This document shows, one piece after another, positions 12,601 through 22,401 of a DNA stretch of 64,000 nt (position 1 is its first letter; the number at the start of each line of letters is the position of its first letter). Under the pieces are notes generated by a model. That model saw nothing but the letters and a program-made list of their open reading frames with translations, was not told where the DNA came from and made no database searches. The stretch comes from Beroe forskalii. Taxonomy: Eukaryota > Ctenophora > Nuda > Beroida > Beroidae. Location of the stretch: contig WFMF01000091.1 in the NCBI GenBank assembly GCA_011033025.1, positions 248,001-312,000 on the forward strand, given 5' to 3'. Made by a program: the position numbers and the translations under genes.

Positions 12601-15600
12601 AACCATTAATCCGAGGATGTGAACTATTTTCCCGTTCATAGAAGTTTGATAAGGGTTGACCATTTTTTCAAGAAATAATTTAACCCCATGAGACTGCAAT
12701 GGAAAAGGAGTATGGTTTATACGTGCCATCTCCAAATTATATATAAGATGTTTCTAAATAAAGAAGGTACAGGTTATCACTCAATATTTTATTTGTTGAG
12801 GCAGGGGTGAGCTGCGGAGTACAGCTAATACGAAGTGTTACTTTAGGTACTCTTATAGCTTCAAAAGGGTGCATGGCAGAGTGCCAATACCAAGTTTCAA
12901 ATAACCACCCAATGACCTAACTATGTAATTACTATCATGTCTAATAGGCACTCAAATAATGTATCATTAGTTACCCCATGAAAACTGATACATTGTTCTG
13001 GGCTCTACAAAGGCAGAACGCAATATTCGATGCAGAGCTTGGCGTTGCCAAAACGACCAAATACTGACAATGTATGCGGTGGGTTTATGATGCATCCTGA
13101 AGGTCCAAACACACCCCTATACCATGGGTGATCCAAATATCTGGTGATAAATGTAAAGCATAATTACATAATTAAATTTTTATATTCAGTGGATGCAATA
13201 TTTACTTATTAGTTTATTAGTCAAAGGGAGGGCACATATTCAATTAAAGCTAACTAGAAGCTAATGAGAGGGATTTAAATATAATTTAATCTAACAATAT
13301 ACTAAAATCTCAACACAATGCCATAGATTTTTAAATAAATATTAAATAAATAGTGAATTGCGATGGCCTATATTTTCCTTGATCAATTATTAAATCTATG
13401 AATACGATCCATTTGGAACACATTCATCTCCGAATCTATTCTTGTGTACGAACTGAACCTCAAAATAATGCCAGGTTTTCCCCATCTACATTATTTACAC
13501 CCCATTTATGCAGTTTTACCCCAATTTCTCACCCAAACTACAGCTTGAGACCTGATGTAAGGTGGTTATGGTGTAGGAGTGATATCTTGTTGCCTAGCAA
13601 CCACTGTGTTAGATGAGATTGCAGATTTAATACACAGACCTGTATGGACACACCTCTAGTATTACAGAACATCACGTCACCCAATACGTCAATATTTACA
13701 GTAATTCATTAATTCAAGTATACCGTGTGTTGATATTATGATACATGAAACATTTCAAAACATTTCATTCATCAGCAGCTGTGATGGATGGTGAAGTAAA
13801 AGTATCGATATTATCCACAATTCAAGAAATGCAGGACTCACCCAATCTCAAAGTCAGTGGATCTAGACGGGGTGTACTTGAAAGGCTGACTTAGCATCTT
13901 GAAAGCAGAGTAAGCAACGATCAATCTCAAAAACACACTTTATACGGCCCCAGCTCAAAACACACCACACAAAAGCACTTTCAATGCACAATTAAATGCA
14001 CTTAAAAATCCCACTGTCACAATAAAGCTAGGCTGCCGGTTCCTATCTTTCTAAATTAGATGGCAAGTATGCTTAAACTTTGTAGTAAGTAACCTAATCG
14101 CTGAGACTATTAAGACGGCTTAGAACGGCACATAGAATGTTTACTGCGATATACGCTTGTGAACGAAATGCTATAAAGCAATGAGAGATTCTCTGGAACA
14201 GGTTTAGGCATTTCGATATTTACAATTTTCATTCAAATACCAACATGAAATAAAGTTATTACCTACTTTATAACGTTATAAAGTAAGGCTATTCGCTACT
14301 TCATTCAAATATCACAACCCATTTTCCCGAATAAGCGAATACGACCATTTGGTCATAGTATGAACTATAATATGTATCATGTAGAGGTCAAAGCTCAAGT
14401 TAAATGCTTATAGTTAATGCTTAACAAGGTTAAAAGTGGTCAAAACTCAAAATCCCAGAACTAATTCAGAAAAAATTCAGTTTTACCGACTTAGTGTTTA
14501 GTATTCCAGCAAATCCCGATGGGATTAGTTGGAAATACTCCTGTTTCATCACGTGTATGTATAGATCACATACTGCATAAATGCATAGGTATTCGAGAGA
14601 GAGAGAGACACTATAAAAACTCCCTTCAAAAACACGGATCGAATTACCTCCCAAGATGTCGTTGCAATAGAAGTCTTAATGTTAGTAGATGTTAAGTCAC
14701 TGATCGGTACAGGGTTCTAGCGATATGAATGGTGGATGAGCAGCAGCTACTCAATGACAAAATTTGGTGATCATCAGCAAATTGGTGCTGTTAAAAGCTT
14801 ATTTTTACGGGCAGTTATTACCTTTAAGTACTAATAACATCATGCTTTCTTCCTTTTGTTGTGATTTTGTGATGATGCAGCTACACGTTGTGCACTTTCT
14901 CAATCTATTTTTCTTACTTCGCACAAGTCTCTATCATATAAAGCGTCATATTTTCAGTTGAACTGTTATTTAATATTGAATCAAGCTTCTAATAAACCCC
15001 AGAAAATGACAATATTTGGAGACAACTTGGCCACTTCAAATGACACCACAGAAAACTGTGGGTTTGAGACACACGACGGCACTCCCATTGACACAGCCCT
15101 CAACTATGTTTTCGGACTGCTGCTTGTGGTGCTAGCCCTCACTTCCTTGCTCGGTAACTCTGGTGTTCTATTCTTCATGATCAAGAGGCACGCCTTCTCT
15201 GAGTTTGAAAGGATAAGGAGGGGCATGACTATAGCCCGGGCAGTCATTGACCTGCTCTACAACACCAGAACACTGTACGTGGCGTACGTGCTTCTGCGTA
15301 AGTACCACGAGCCTCTGTGTGGCAGGAAAAAGTCCCTGGAAATAGTCATCCTGTCCATTACCACCTACAGCCTGTCAGTGCTCTCCATATTCATGACTTT
15401 CCTCATCTCTCTGCTCGACTGTGCCAATATCAAAATTCCCCTATTGAGGGTTAATTTTAGACACAGCTACAGAATTATCATATCAGTTTTCACGGTGCTC
15501 AACTTCCTAGGTATTTTTATTCTTGAGCTAGTAGGCCCAATATGTCAGCGTGACTGGTTCAGTCCAACCCAACTCCCATTTCATGGAAAGAGGTATGGGA

Positions 15601-18600
15601 TGCACAATTTTTTCAAATGGAGTTTTTTTGCATTTAGATTAATCTTTCTCCTCCTACATGTGATTTTGGTTGTCTTCGCTATAAGGAAACTTCAAAGACT
15701 GGTCGCAGTCATTAAAATCAAACATGTCAATCACGTTCACGTGAGTATGATATTGTCAATGGCTGGGAACTGCATTACTATTTTTCTTGCTCTTGTCAAA
15801 GACCTGGTCACAAAATTTGTGGACTTTGACATAACCCTTACAGAAGCTTCGGTTGAAACACATCCATACTACCAAGTGTATCTCCTGTTTTTTGTAAATG
15901 TCTTCATGTTATCGACACTTGCTGCCTACAACCCCCTTGTCTTTATAAGGAACTCCTCTATTGCCAGACGCACAATTTATATTGCTATGACAGAGGCTGT
16001 GTCCTTCACTGGTCTCAGTGCTTCAAGGAAGTTCTCTAGGACCCCTGCAGTACCTGGAACTTTATATTCGCCCTACAACAGGCACGACAACTCGGAGGAC
16101 AGTGCACAGGCTGAGGATCAACACAGACCACTTGCTTCACCAGAATGGAAGAGTGACTATAATCGATGGAAAACCTGTCAAACGCTTTCACTGACATTTT
16201 GGACAAACTCAATAGAGTCAAGAGAGCCAGTGTCCGGGACAAATGTCACGTTTCCCCTGAGTCACATTCCTTCACAGCCAGTCATTTCAATACCAGTTCA
16301 CCGACTCAAACACCCCATGACATTGCCGTTCGTGGGGCGGGGCTCCTATGGCAAAGTTTATAAATTCACAGATGAAGCAGTTGGGTGCAGTGTTGCCATC
16401 AAACACATTGATATTCCTTCTATTGGCGCAAGGTGTGAAGTGGAGAACGTGAAGAAAGAGGTAAGTAATTTGAGCAAGTTATGTTTGCTCTTTACATTAG
16501 TACACTCAATGAAAAGAACAAGAATTGTGCCTGCGGGCGCAATTCTTGTTGTCCATTTTTCCTTAATCCTTATGCAGGCGCTTAATTTCCCTCCCCCACG
16601 CTTGATGTTGACCTAGTAATATCTCAATGCTTATCCCAGTGACTAAAGTCTTACCTTTCAAAAGTTGGTAGTCCGGGTAGTCGTGACTACCGGGAAATTT
16701 TTTTGATTTACCGGGAAATTTTTCAAAAATCGAGATTTTTCGAAAATGTTCATTGGAATCTTCCCAGGATTAAGTCTGGTACTTTTCAGTTATTTTCCAG
16801 TAGTTTTTATTTTAAGATTTTCCCAGTGGTAGGAAATCTTCCTAGTGGTAGGAAATCTTCCCAGTGGTAGGAAATATTCCCAGTGGAAGGAAATCTTCCC
16901 AGTGGTAGGAAATCTTCCCAGTGGTAGGAAATCTTCCCAGTGGTTGGAAATCTTCCCAGTGGTAGGAAATCTTCCCAGTGGGTAAAACAACTTCCCAGTG
17001 CTACTAAATCTTCCCAAGTTCCCAGTGGTACTTGGTAGGAAATCTTCCTAGTGGTAGGAAATCTTCCTAGTGGTTGGAAATCTTCCCAGTGGTAGGAAAT
17101 CTTCCCAGTGGTAGGAAATCTTCCCAGTGGTAGGAAATCTTCCCAGTGCTCCAGTGGTTAGAAATCTTCCCAGTGGTAGGAAATCTTCCCAAGTTCCCAG
17201 TGGTGGAAATCTTCCCAGTGGTAGGAAATCTTCCCAGTGGTAGGAAATCTTCCCAGTGGTAGGAAATCTTCCCAGTGGTAGGAAATCTTCCCAGTAGAGT
17301 AGAAAGCATTGAAAATATTCACCTGTGGCAGACTGTTAAATTAAACAGTCCTGCGTTAAATTATCAATACCGAATTAAATTTAGAGGCAGATTCAGATAC
17401 AAAGAACCCTGAAAATTTTCGCCTCACGGCAGGCTGTTGTGATCAAATTTTGTTGATAAATTTGTCTTAGACACAGCCACAGGTGTGAAACATTGGAAAT
17501 GTTGTAATCAAATTATCGATACTGTATTAATTTAAGAGGCAGATTCAGATGCAAAAAACCCAAAAATAACTCCCCAATAAATCTTATTTTTTTGTGATCA
17601 ATAATGTACATTACCAAATTGATCCCTAAACAGGCAGATTTAGATGCAAAAACCTAAAATTTTCGCCTAGCAGGCTGTTTTGATCAATTTTGTTGATAAA
17701 TTGGTCTTAGACACAGCCACAGGTGTGAAACATTGAAAATGAATAAAATCAAGTTATCAATAAAGAATTGACTTTAGAGGCAGTTTAAATGCAAAAACCA
17801 AAAATTTTAACTGTTCAAATGGCTTTTGAGAAGATAAATTATGTTACACAACTGGTCTAGACACAGTCAGGGTTGTGAAACATTAAAAATTTTCGCTTGC
17901 AGCAGGCTATTGTAATCAATAATGTATTACCAAATTGTATTACCAAATTGAACTTAGATCACAAACTAACTTTAAAAAAGGTATTTCACTGATAACGCTG
18001 TTTTGATCAAATTTTGTTGATAAATTGATCTTAGCATGTTTCAGGTGTGGAACATTAAAAATTTTCTCTTGTGAGGGACTGTTGTTATCAAATTATCAAT
18101 ACGGAATTGACTTTAAAAGGCAGATTCAGATGTAAAAAAACCAAAAATTTAAAAACTACATGGGGGCTGATTGTGATTCATTATGTGGCTTATAATTGGT
18201 CTAGACAGTCTTCAATCGAAACTTTGAAAAATTTCGCCTGCTTACCTGAGCCGCAGAAAGATCAGTTAAGACTTAGGATTGCCATTTATATGTGGTATTT
18301 TTGCGAGCGTAGTGAGCAGGCCACAGAAATCATAAAACGGGGTCTCAGAGGAAATTAAAGAATTTCTGGATGCTAAAGCATGGGTACTTTTTGCGGCGGA
18401 AGAAGGGCAACAGAAAACCAAAAATTTAATTTAGTATCAAAAATTTTGGCCACTACCGGGAAGAAAAATGCTTTTGAAAGGTAAGACTAAAGTTTTCATA
18501 TCGACTAATGTCCTGGAAATTTATTTTCGATTCGACTATTTCAAAATCAAAAACACGATTTTTTTGCCAAAAAACCTATAGTGTCTGACAAATGTGAAGA

Positions 18601-21600
18601 AGGTTTGACTACTCCTTGAGAAATGACGTAGAAAATTGAATCAATATCACGATAAAACACTGAAATAATTATGAAGCAACGAATTTTCCTCGTATAGTGG
18701 CCACATTATTTACATGAGTTCGAACGTCTCCGTGTATAGGGAATCTCCATGCGTGCATGGCTGCCTCTTCTATCGATCACCTTGACCTGCATTTGCAGCA
18801 GGTCACGGGGTTGTGCAGCAAGCCCGAGACTATAGTCAAATTTAAAATTTTCATTTTCTTAGCTTATCTTCAGTTTTCTGATAGCAAATAATGATCCGTA
18901 ACAAATAATGATACGTAACAGTTCATCAGAAAGATTTAAATCATATCACAAAAATTATAAGTAATCAGTTTACTTCAGCAGTTAGAGTGAATGACTAATG
19001 TTCTGATAGCCGCCCTTCGGGCGGCAGAAGTGAATGACAAATGTTTTGATTGCCGCCCTTCGGGTGGCTGATGGCTCTTGCCTAAATCAGTAAACCATGC
19101 TCGAAAAACCATGAATTTCGGTAAAAAGGCACGGACGGACGGACGCCACAAATATTATAAAGGAGCAATCCGGGCACTTTCCAGAAATTACAGTAGTTGT
19201 ATTGCAAATCTGGACCTGCTATGCACATATCCTATTTCTCACCTTTCCAAAACCACGATCTCTGCCAACCCTATCATTTGCCTTTTTGTTTAAAAAATTA
19301 TTATAAGATTAAATTGCTGAAAATAATTCCTTATTTTTCTATGTAAAGCACACTGGGGCTTCTCTGATCTCTCAGAATGAAGTGTGTGAAAGTTCAGAAA
19401 TTGGCCTAAGGGTCCCACACACAGGGCCCAACCAAACAAAATTTGGCAACCGCAAACTAATTGCCCAAGGCCCTGTATATTTGACACATGATATAGATAT
19501 CAAACCAGCTATTGGGGACTGTCGCTTTAACAATGTAATTTACATCTTCATGAGTAAATTTGTGATAAAAATTATATTGGAAGGGCCACCTGCATATTGC
19601 ACCGACAAGTCAATGAATCAATGAACACCAGGCGAGGTTCTATAATAAGATCTTGAATGATCATTGATCTCACCATTGATACTTCTAATAAGGGCAACCC
19701 TGACAGATGACCATAATTTTGTTCTAGAGATGACATTAAAAGTTAATAGCCATTACCAAATTTTCATCCTTCCCAATAGTAGCCCTAGAACTCGTGATGT
19801 TAATTAGCAAGAATAGATTTAAAAAACAATCAAGCCTTTTGGAATAAATTCAGTTGATCCTTTTGGCAAACCTTATCTAATCATTTCCCTGTAACTATTC
19901 AGTCTTAGATTGTTTCTGATTTTGAGTTTTTGTAATCTATTTTCTTTTTAATTTAAGATTAATTTTGATAAATCTTAATTGTTACTGATAATTTGAAATA
20001 TGTGAAAATACTCCATCTCTCAATTTAAAGATTTAGCTTGTTGACCATTTGTTTCATCGCTGGTCAAATTTTTGGGAAAAACTAATCTTTAAAGAGTTTT
20101 GTTCTTCTTTTTCTATACCTTCATTATCTTTAAACTCACTCAGCTATAATCAAGTAATTTGATTCCAGGTCCACATAAACAGTAAGCTGAGTCACAGTAA
20201 CATAGTTCAGTACATTGGGTGCTGTGACAGTGAGATGAGCAGCTGGTGCATAATAATAGAGTACATGAGAGGTGGCTCTCTTAGAGGACTCCTTCTTAGA
20301 ACTAGAGACAAATCAGCAAGTCTTAGTAGAGAATACACCTCAAACTACCCTCCAATTGCATCCCATCAAGAAGCTACTTCTACAGTCCTCCACCACAGTA
20401 TTATTCTTAAGTATAGCAGAGAGATGATGTCTGGGCTCACTTACCTACACTCAAACAACATCATGCACCGAGACTTGAGAGCAGCCAATGTACTAATTTC
20501 TTCTGCTAACATAGCAAAACTTGGGGACTTTGGCCTTTCTAGAAAACTTGAAGCAGTGACAAGAGTTGTGGGAGATTATACACCAGATGTTGGACATCCA
20601 TTCTGGAGGTCCCCAGAGACAATGGTGAATGATGAGTGTGGACCAGCAGTCGATGTGTGGAGCTTTGGGATCACCTTACTTGAGATGATATGGGTAGATC
20701 CACCCTTCATGAACCAGGAATCATTCAGGTATGTGTATGGCCTGTGTAAACACAGGCATGTGCCTCAGATCCCATCGTTTGTAGATGAGAGGATACAGGA
20801 AATGCTGGGGATGAGTCTACAATTCCAGCCACAAGATAGACCCTCCTCAGAAGATATGCTAGCCATCATTGAGGGTATGATATCTGACTCAGTGACACCA
20901 TACACCTTTACACCTACTGTGTGATTGGAAATAAACGAAAAATCATATCATGCAATGTGCAAGTCCATCAAATGAAAGATCAAATTACAATAAAAAAGAT
21001 TACAAACATGTTCTTATCAAGGTCTTACTGAGAATAAACAGATATGGTTATAATAGAGGAAATGTGTGAGGAACCCTGTAAGTTTAGGAACTATTTTAGC
21101 AGTGATTACAACTTTATTAATCAATTTAAGTCATTTGGAGCTGTAACTGTGGCAGTTTGAACTGTAGTTTTGTGTGTGCTGGTTACGGACATGTTATTTA
21201 GCTATTTAAACTAACAACATGCACACGAAACTACAGTTCAAACTGTCACTGTAAATCAGTATTGTCATCCCTCCAAACATTCATTTATTAAGTTATTAAT
21301 GAAAAATTTCCATACTTCCATGCTCACCTCTCATCGTCAAACTCCAATAGATCAACTAATCCAGCAATAGCTTTACTTGCCATACTATGTTGTAACAGCT
21401 TGTATATCTGAGGGGGTTTTGATTCAGTTTTGCACATGAGTGTTGATTTTTTCCTGCTGTGCCTAAACTACTGCAGTCTACACATTCAAAAGTTCAAAAT
21501 ATGAATTCAATTCGATATAGTTATTTAATATGATGCAATATAATCATATTTTGGTTAAACTTTCAAGTTGGCATTCAGACATATAATATGGGATTACCTA

Positions 21601-22401
21601 ATCACCAAGGGGGATCCAAATGGTTAAGTTATATCTTAATTATAATTTACAAATTCTGTTTCTCCGTGGGTCACACCCCATGGCAACAGAAGGAAATTGC
21701 AAGTGCAGATTAATTGTGTGCACATTCATTTCTGTATAATGCTGTTTTGAGTATGTTGCTCCTTAACTTTTACTTTAATAATTGGATTTTTTGATGCGGT
21801 AAAAGTATCTAGTTGATTTGAATTGTGGGGTTTGGAATTTGGGAACGAGCTGCTGTGTAGTAGCGCAGAGTGAGCTGTGTATTTGCAGCCCAAACGGGCC
21901 TGCTAGTATTATTGCTTTATTGTAACAAAACAACTACTGTAAACTTGATTGAGAGGGGAGGCAGTTAAAATCAGCCAAAAATAATTGATTACATAACATA
22001 CGAATCATTCCTATATACTATCAACATGAGTATAGATACGATAAATTGATCAATTAATGAGTTATGATAATTTAGTACTGACAGCATTTTCATTGTGGGT
22101 ATCAATATAATCTGTAAACCAGGACAGCACTGTAGGAGCCCTGAAAGAACATTCAAGTGATTAAAGTAGGTATATTCGGTTCATAAGTAACACAAGCTTA
22201 CACAGATTTTCACAGATAACTATTCAAAATCAATTGGCAGGGAAGTTAAAATTGTAGTCTATCAAATGATTGGGAAGTTTAAAGAGAAATCTCTACACTC
22301 ATGAAGCCCATTGGTATTAGGTAAACTTATCACTACCTGTAAACATCTCTGTCAGCCAAGTATTTCAAATATTCATCAATAATTTCTTCAGATGGATCCA
22401 T
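529..22401 (-). CDS. Armadillo-repeat / fibronectin III protein, 15 exons, 3' end beyond window
   Basis: Exons in transcription order: 22337-22401, 22083-22140, 21328-21407, 19674-19699, 14648-14674, 14487-14572, 13842-13897, 10601-10796, 5660-5790, 5088-5188, 4753-4847, 4434-4537, 2905-3022, 2489-2741, 529-678. All junctions are GT..AG and phases match throughout, giving 515 codons plus one base with no stop. Residues 1-133 are helical without a recognised domain. Residues about 134-420 look like armadillo repeats ([65 protein letters not shown]). Residues about 431-515 form a fibronectin III fold ([20 protein letters not shown], then [20 protein letters not shown]). Such proteins usually act as protein-binding scaffolds; I do not recognise a named orthologue. 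The start is the ATG of [15 protein letters not shown]. Weak points are the GTCAGT donor at 22082 and the AAG acceptor of exon 7. The gene overlaps the receptor-kinase gene on the other strand. Confidence 0.8.
1100..2400. repeat. ~160-bp tandem repeat with a GC-rich palindrome
   Basis: About seven or eight imperfect units in intron 14. Each contains GGGGGCGGCAGCCCCC, able to form a hairpin, and GGCCCGTAGGCCGTATTT. One copy near 2000 is shortened in the palindrome. Confidence 0.85.
2489..10796 (-). CDS. Armadillo-repeat exons 8-14
   Basis: Exon 8 (10601-10796) through exon 14 (2489-2741) carry most of the armadillo solenoid, with helix-turn-helix units rich in Leu, Ala and Asn. Exon 14 finishes the solenoid ([20 protein letters not shown]) and then switches within the exon to the first half of a fibronectin III domain ([22 protein letters not shown]). 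Its acceptor must be the one at 2742-2743; the nearer CAG at 2724 gives an early stop. Intron 12 (3023-4433) contains a dead LINE ORF1, and intron 8 (5791-10600) is 4.8 kb with no coding signal seen. Confidence 0.8.
3117..4193 (-). pseudogene. Degraded LINE ORF1-like gene in intron 12 of the armadillo gene
   Basis: Reading 4193 to 3117, an N-terminal coiled-coil part ([20 protein letters not shown] onward) reaches a stop at about 3819. After a one-base shift it continues [20 protein letters not shown], then after another shift [32 protein letters not shown] and R(T)FAER. The C-terminus again needs a shift to give [20 protein letters not shown]. The order coiled coil, RRM-like nucleic-acid-binding domain and basic tail is that of LINE ORF1 proteins. 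At least three frame breaks make it a relic. It lies in the same orientation as its host gene. Confidence 0.7.
5791..10600. other. Intron 8 of the armadillo gene, no genes seen
   Basis: Apart from the foldback elements at 6.7-7.1 kb and a palindromic ACGTYRTCTGAC-like site near 9900-9935, I see AT-rich unique-looking sequence without credible exons on either strand. Confidence 0.5.
6713..6830. repeat. Small foldback element
   Basis: Arms with ATTAACAAACGAATGG and, in reverse, CCATGAGTTTGTTAAT surround inner arms of TGTGATATCGAAAATT. A related block with GATAATTTTCGATAA lies at about 6955-7080. Confidence 0.5.
10771..11760. repeat. 62-bp minisatellite carrying splice acceptors
   Basis: About 16 nearly identical units of 62 bp. 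On the minus strand each unit contains AACCCTAACTCTCCCGCAG followed by CCTGACAGAGTCAGTAGTTC, which is the 3' splice site and first bases of exon 8 (start 10796). A lone copy sits at 12551-12620 and decayed copies lie between. The unit length is not a multiple of three. Confidence 0.95.
11760..13841. other. Rest of intron 7, decayed 62-bp units
   Basis: Fragments of the 62-bp unit (GTTAGGGTTACCAAC) fade out by about 12620. Beyond that I see no gene or ordered repeat. Confidence 0.5.
13842..14572 (-). CDS. Exons 6 and 7 of the armadillo/FN3 gene
   Basis: Exon 6 (14487-14572) follows acceptor ATGCAG and reads [20 protein letters not shown] then AGILNTKS, with donor TCG|GTAAAA. Exon 7 (13842-13897) reads [18 protein letters not shown] with donor GG|GTGAGT. 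Exon 7 opens with an in-frame ATG behind a TATAAA about 42 bp away (13939-13944), so it could be an alternative first exon. However a pyrimidine-rich acceptor (CTCTGCTTTCAAG) sits directly before the ATG and exon 6 joins it in phase. Confidence 0.65.
14648..14674 (-). CDS. 27-nt microexon 5 of the armadillo/FN3 gene
   Basis: A perfect-looking branch site TACTAAC lies just upstream of the acceptor ATTAAG, and the donor is GGGAG|GTAATT. The 27 nt encode FYCNDILG between split codons. A 75-nt intron separates it from exon 6. It lies about 330 bp upstream of the receptor-kinase start codon on the opposite strand, in that gene's presumed promoter region. Confidence 0.5.
14937..14942 (+). promoter_or_regulatory. 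Possible TATA box of the receptor-kinase gene
   Basis: TATAAA lies 64 bp before the start codon in otherwise non-coding sequence, which would place transcription start near 14968. The TTTTCAG at 14951-14957 could instead be a 3' splice site of a 5' UTR intron. Confidence 0.3.
15006..16460 (+). CDS. Exon 1: class A-like seven-helix domain, tail and kinase N-lobe
   Basis: Helices are near residues 33-58, 74-96, 111-137, 155-178, 203-226, 246-266 and 289-315. Class A marks are G50-N51 in helix 1, C105 at the top of helix 3 with C180 in loop 2 as a likely disulfide, and Y308-N309-P310-L-V-F in helix 7 in place of NPxxY. The DRY site reads L137-D138-C139-A140, so the conserved arginine is missing, and no CWxP is seen in helix 6. 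G-protein coupling may therefore be altered or absent. The tail (316-440) is rich in Ser, Thr and Pro. The kinase glycine loop GRGSYG (444-449), VAIK lysine K466 and alpha-C E485 are encoded before the donor. Confidence 0.88.
15006..20924 (+). CDS. Seven-transmembrane receptor fused to a protein kinase (736 aa, two exons)
   Basis: Two exons, 15006-16460 and 20169-20924, join at AAAGAG|GTAAGT and ATTCCAG|GTCCAC in phase 0, inside the kinase fold between the alpha-C glutamate and the HSNIVQYIG strand. Domains: extracellular N-terminus 1-32, seven hydrophobic helices 33-315, cytoplasmic Ser/Pro-rich tail 316-440, kinase 441-736. All core kinase motifs are present, so an active receptor kinase at the plasma membrane is likely. 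The ligand and substrates cannot be inferred. The ATG at 15006 is the first in the open frame and precedes an N-glycosylation site (N12-D-T). The first exon alone reads on past the donor and would give a kinase-less receptor of about 537 residues if intron 1 were retained. Fusions of seven-helix domains with lipid kinases are known in Dictyostelium and oomycetes; joining to a TKL-type protein kinase is rare. Confidence 0.9.
16770..17295. repeat. 19-bp minisatellite inside the hAT-like element
   Basis: About 25 units of GGAAATCTTCCCAGTGGTA. Open frames here on the minus strand are by-products of the repeat. Confidence 0.9.
17320..18430. repeat. Degenerate ~160-240-bp repeats inside the hAT-like element
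   Basis: The motif GTTGATAAATTGGTCTTAGA followed by CACAGCCACAGGTGTGAAAC recurs near 17450, 17690, 17850 and 18015 with decreasing identity. Confidence 0.6.
18490..19290 (+). repeat. Dispersed repeat with degraded tRNA-derived head, copy 1
   Basis: The stretch 18490-18900 matches 55200-55590 in reverse orientation (shared CTTATCTTCAGTTTTCTGAT and TTTCATATCGAC). The stretch 19130-19290 matches 55720-55880 in direct orientation (TCCGGGCACTTTCCAGAAAT). The tRNA-like part is poorly preserved in this copy. Confidence 0.6.
19674..19699 (-). CDS. 26-nt microexon 4 of the armadillo/FN3 gene
   Basis: The acceptor CATCTGTCAG and donor ATG|GTGAGA bracket 26 nt. The phase is exactly what is needed to move from exon 3 (phase 2) to exon 5 (phase 1), and it encodes VALIRSIN plus split codons. 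It lies inside the single intron of the receptor-kinase gene on the other strand. Being so short, it rests on splice signals and phase alone. Confidence 0.5.
20169..20924 (+). CDS. Exon 2: kinase catalytic core
   Basis: It encodes residues 486-736. Visible elements are HSNIVQYIG, hinge [11 protein letters not shown], an insert of about 25 residues before alpha-E, catalytic loop HRDLRAAN (D587, N592), DFG (605-607), P+1 region [10 protein letters not shown] with the APE-like SPE at 633-635, and DVWSFG (D647). HRDLRAAN resembles tyrosine kinases, whereas HPFWRSPE resembles the NPYWMAPE of LIMK/TESK, so I place it in the tyrosine-kinase-like group. The specificity for Ser/Thr or Tyr is open. The protein ends PYTFTPTV. 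Confidence 0.9.
   Translation, partial: VHINSKLSHSNIVQYIGCCDSEMSSWCIIIEYMRGGSLRGLLLRTRDKSASLSREYTSNYPPIASHQEATSTVLHHSIILKYSREMMSGLTYLHSNNIMHRDLRAANVLISSANIAKLGDFGLSRKLEAVTRVVGDYTPDVGHPFWRSPETMVNDECGPAVDVWSFGITLLEMIWVDPPFMNQESFRYVYGLCKHRHVPQIPSFVDERIQEMLGMSLQFQPQDRPSSEDMLAIIEGMISDSVTPYTFTPTV
20930..20935 (+). terminator. Poly(A) signal of the receptor-kinase gene
   Basis: AATAAA lies only five bases after the stop codon. Further copies follow near 20989 and 21032, which would give a more usual 3' UTR of about 90-130 nt. Confidence 0.45.
21145..21255. repeat. Short inverted repeat
   Basis: Arms CAGTTTGAACTGTAGTTT and AAACTACAGTTCAAACTG flank about 50 bp. Possibly a small MITE. It lies between the receptor-kinase 3' end and exon 3 of the antisense gene. 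Confidence 0.6.
21328..22401 (-). CDS. N-terminal exons 1-3 of the armadillo/FN3 gene
   Basis: Exon 1 (22337-22401) starts with ATG and reads [20 protein letters not shown], ending at a GTAGTG donor. Exon 2 (22083-22140) follows acceptor TTTCAG and reads [19 protein letters not shown]; its donor GTCAGT is off consensus. Exon 3 (21328-21407) has a strong pyrimidine-rich acceptor (CCCCCTCAG) and a GTGAGC donor and reads [20 protein letters not shown] followed by LEFDDE. The three exons lie downstream of the receptor-kinase stop codon on the opposite strand. An alternative is a separate small gene ending in exon 2 by read-through to TAA, but the phase match to exon 3 favours splicing. Confidence 0.65.

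Larger units (their letters stand above)
16650..18485. mobile_element. Non-autonomous hAT-like element in the receptor-kinase intron
   Basis: Perfect 15-bp terminal inverted repeats CTTACCTTTCAAAAG are flanked by an 8-bp duplication ACTAAAGT (16642-16649 and 18486-18493). Eight-base target duplications are typical of hAT transposons. No transposase is present. The inside is a 19-bp minisatellite and degenerate ~160-240-bp repeats. A paralogous empty site with a single ACTAAAGT is at 55570-55577 (minus strand). Confidence 0.75.

Noticed and set aside
13939..13944. TATA box making exon 7 the first exon of the armadillo gene
   Set aside because: Upstream exons join in phase to an acceptor directly before that ATG; kept only as a possible alternative start.
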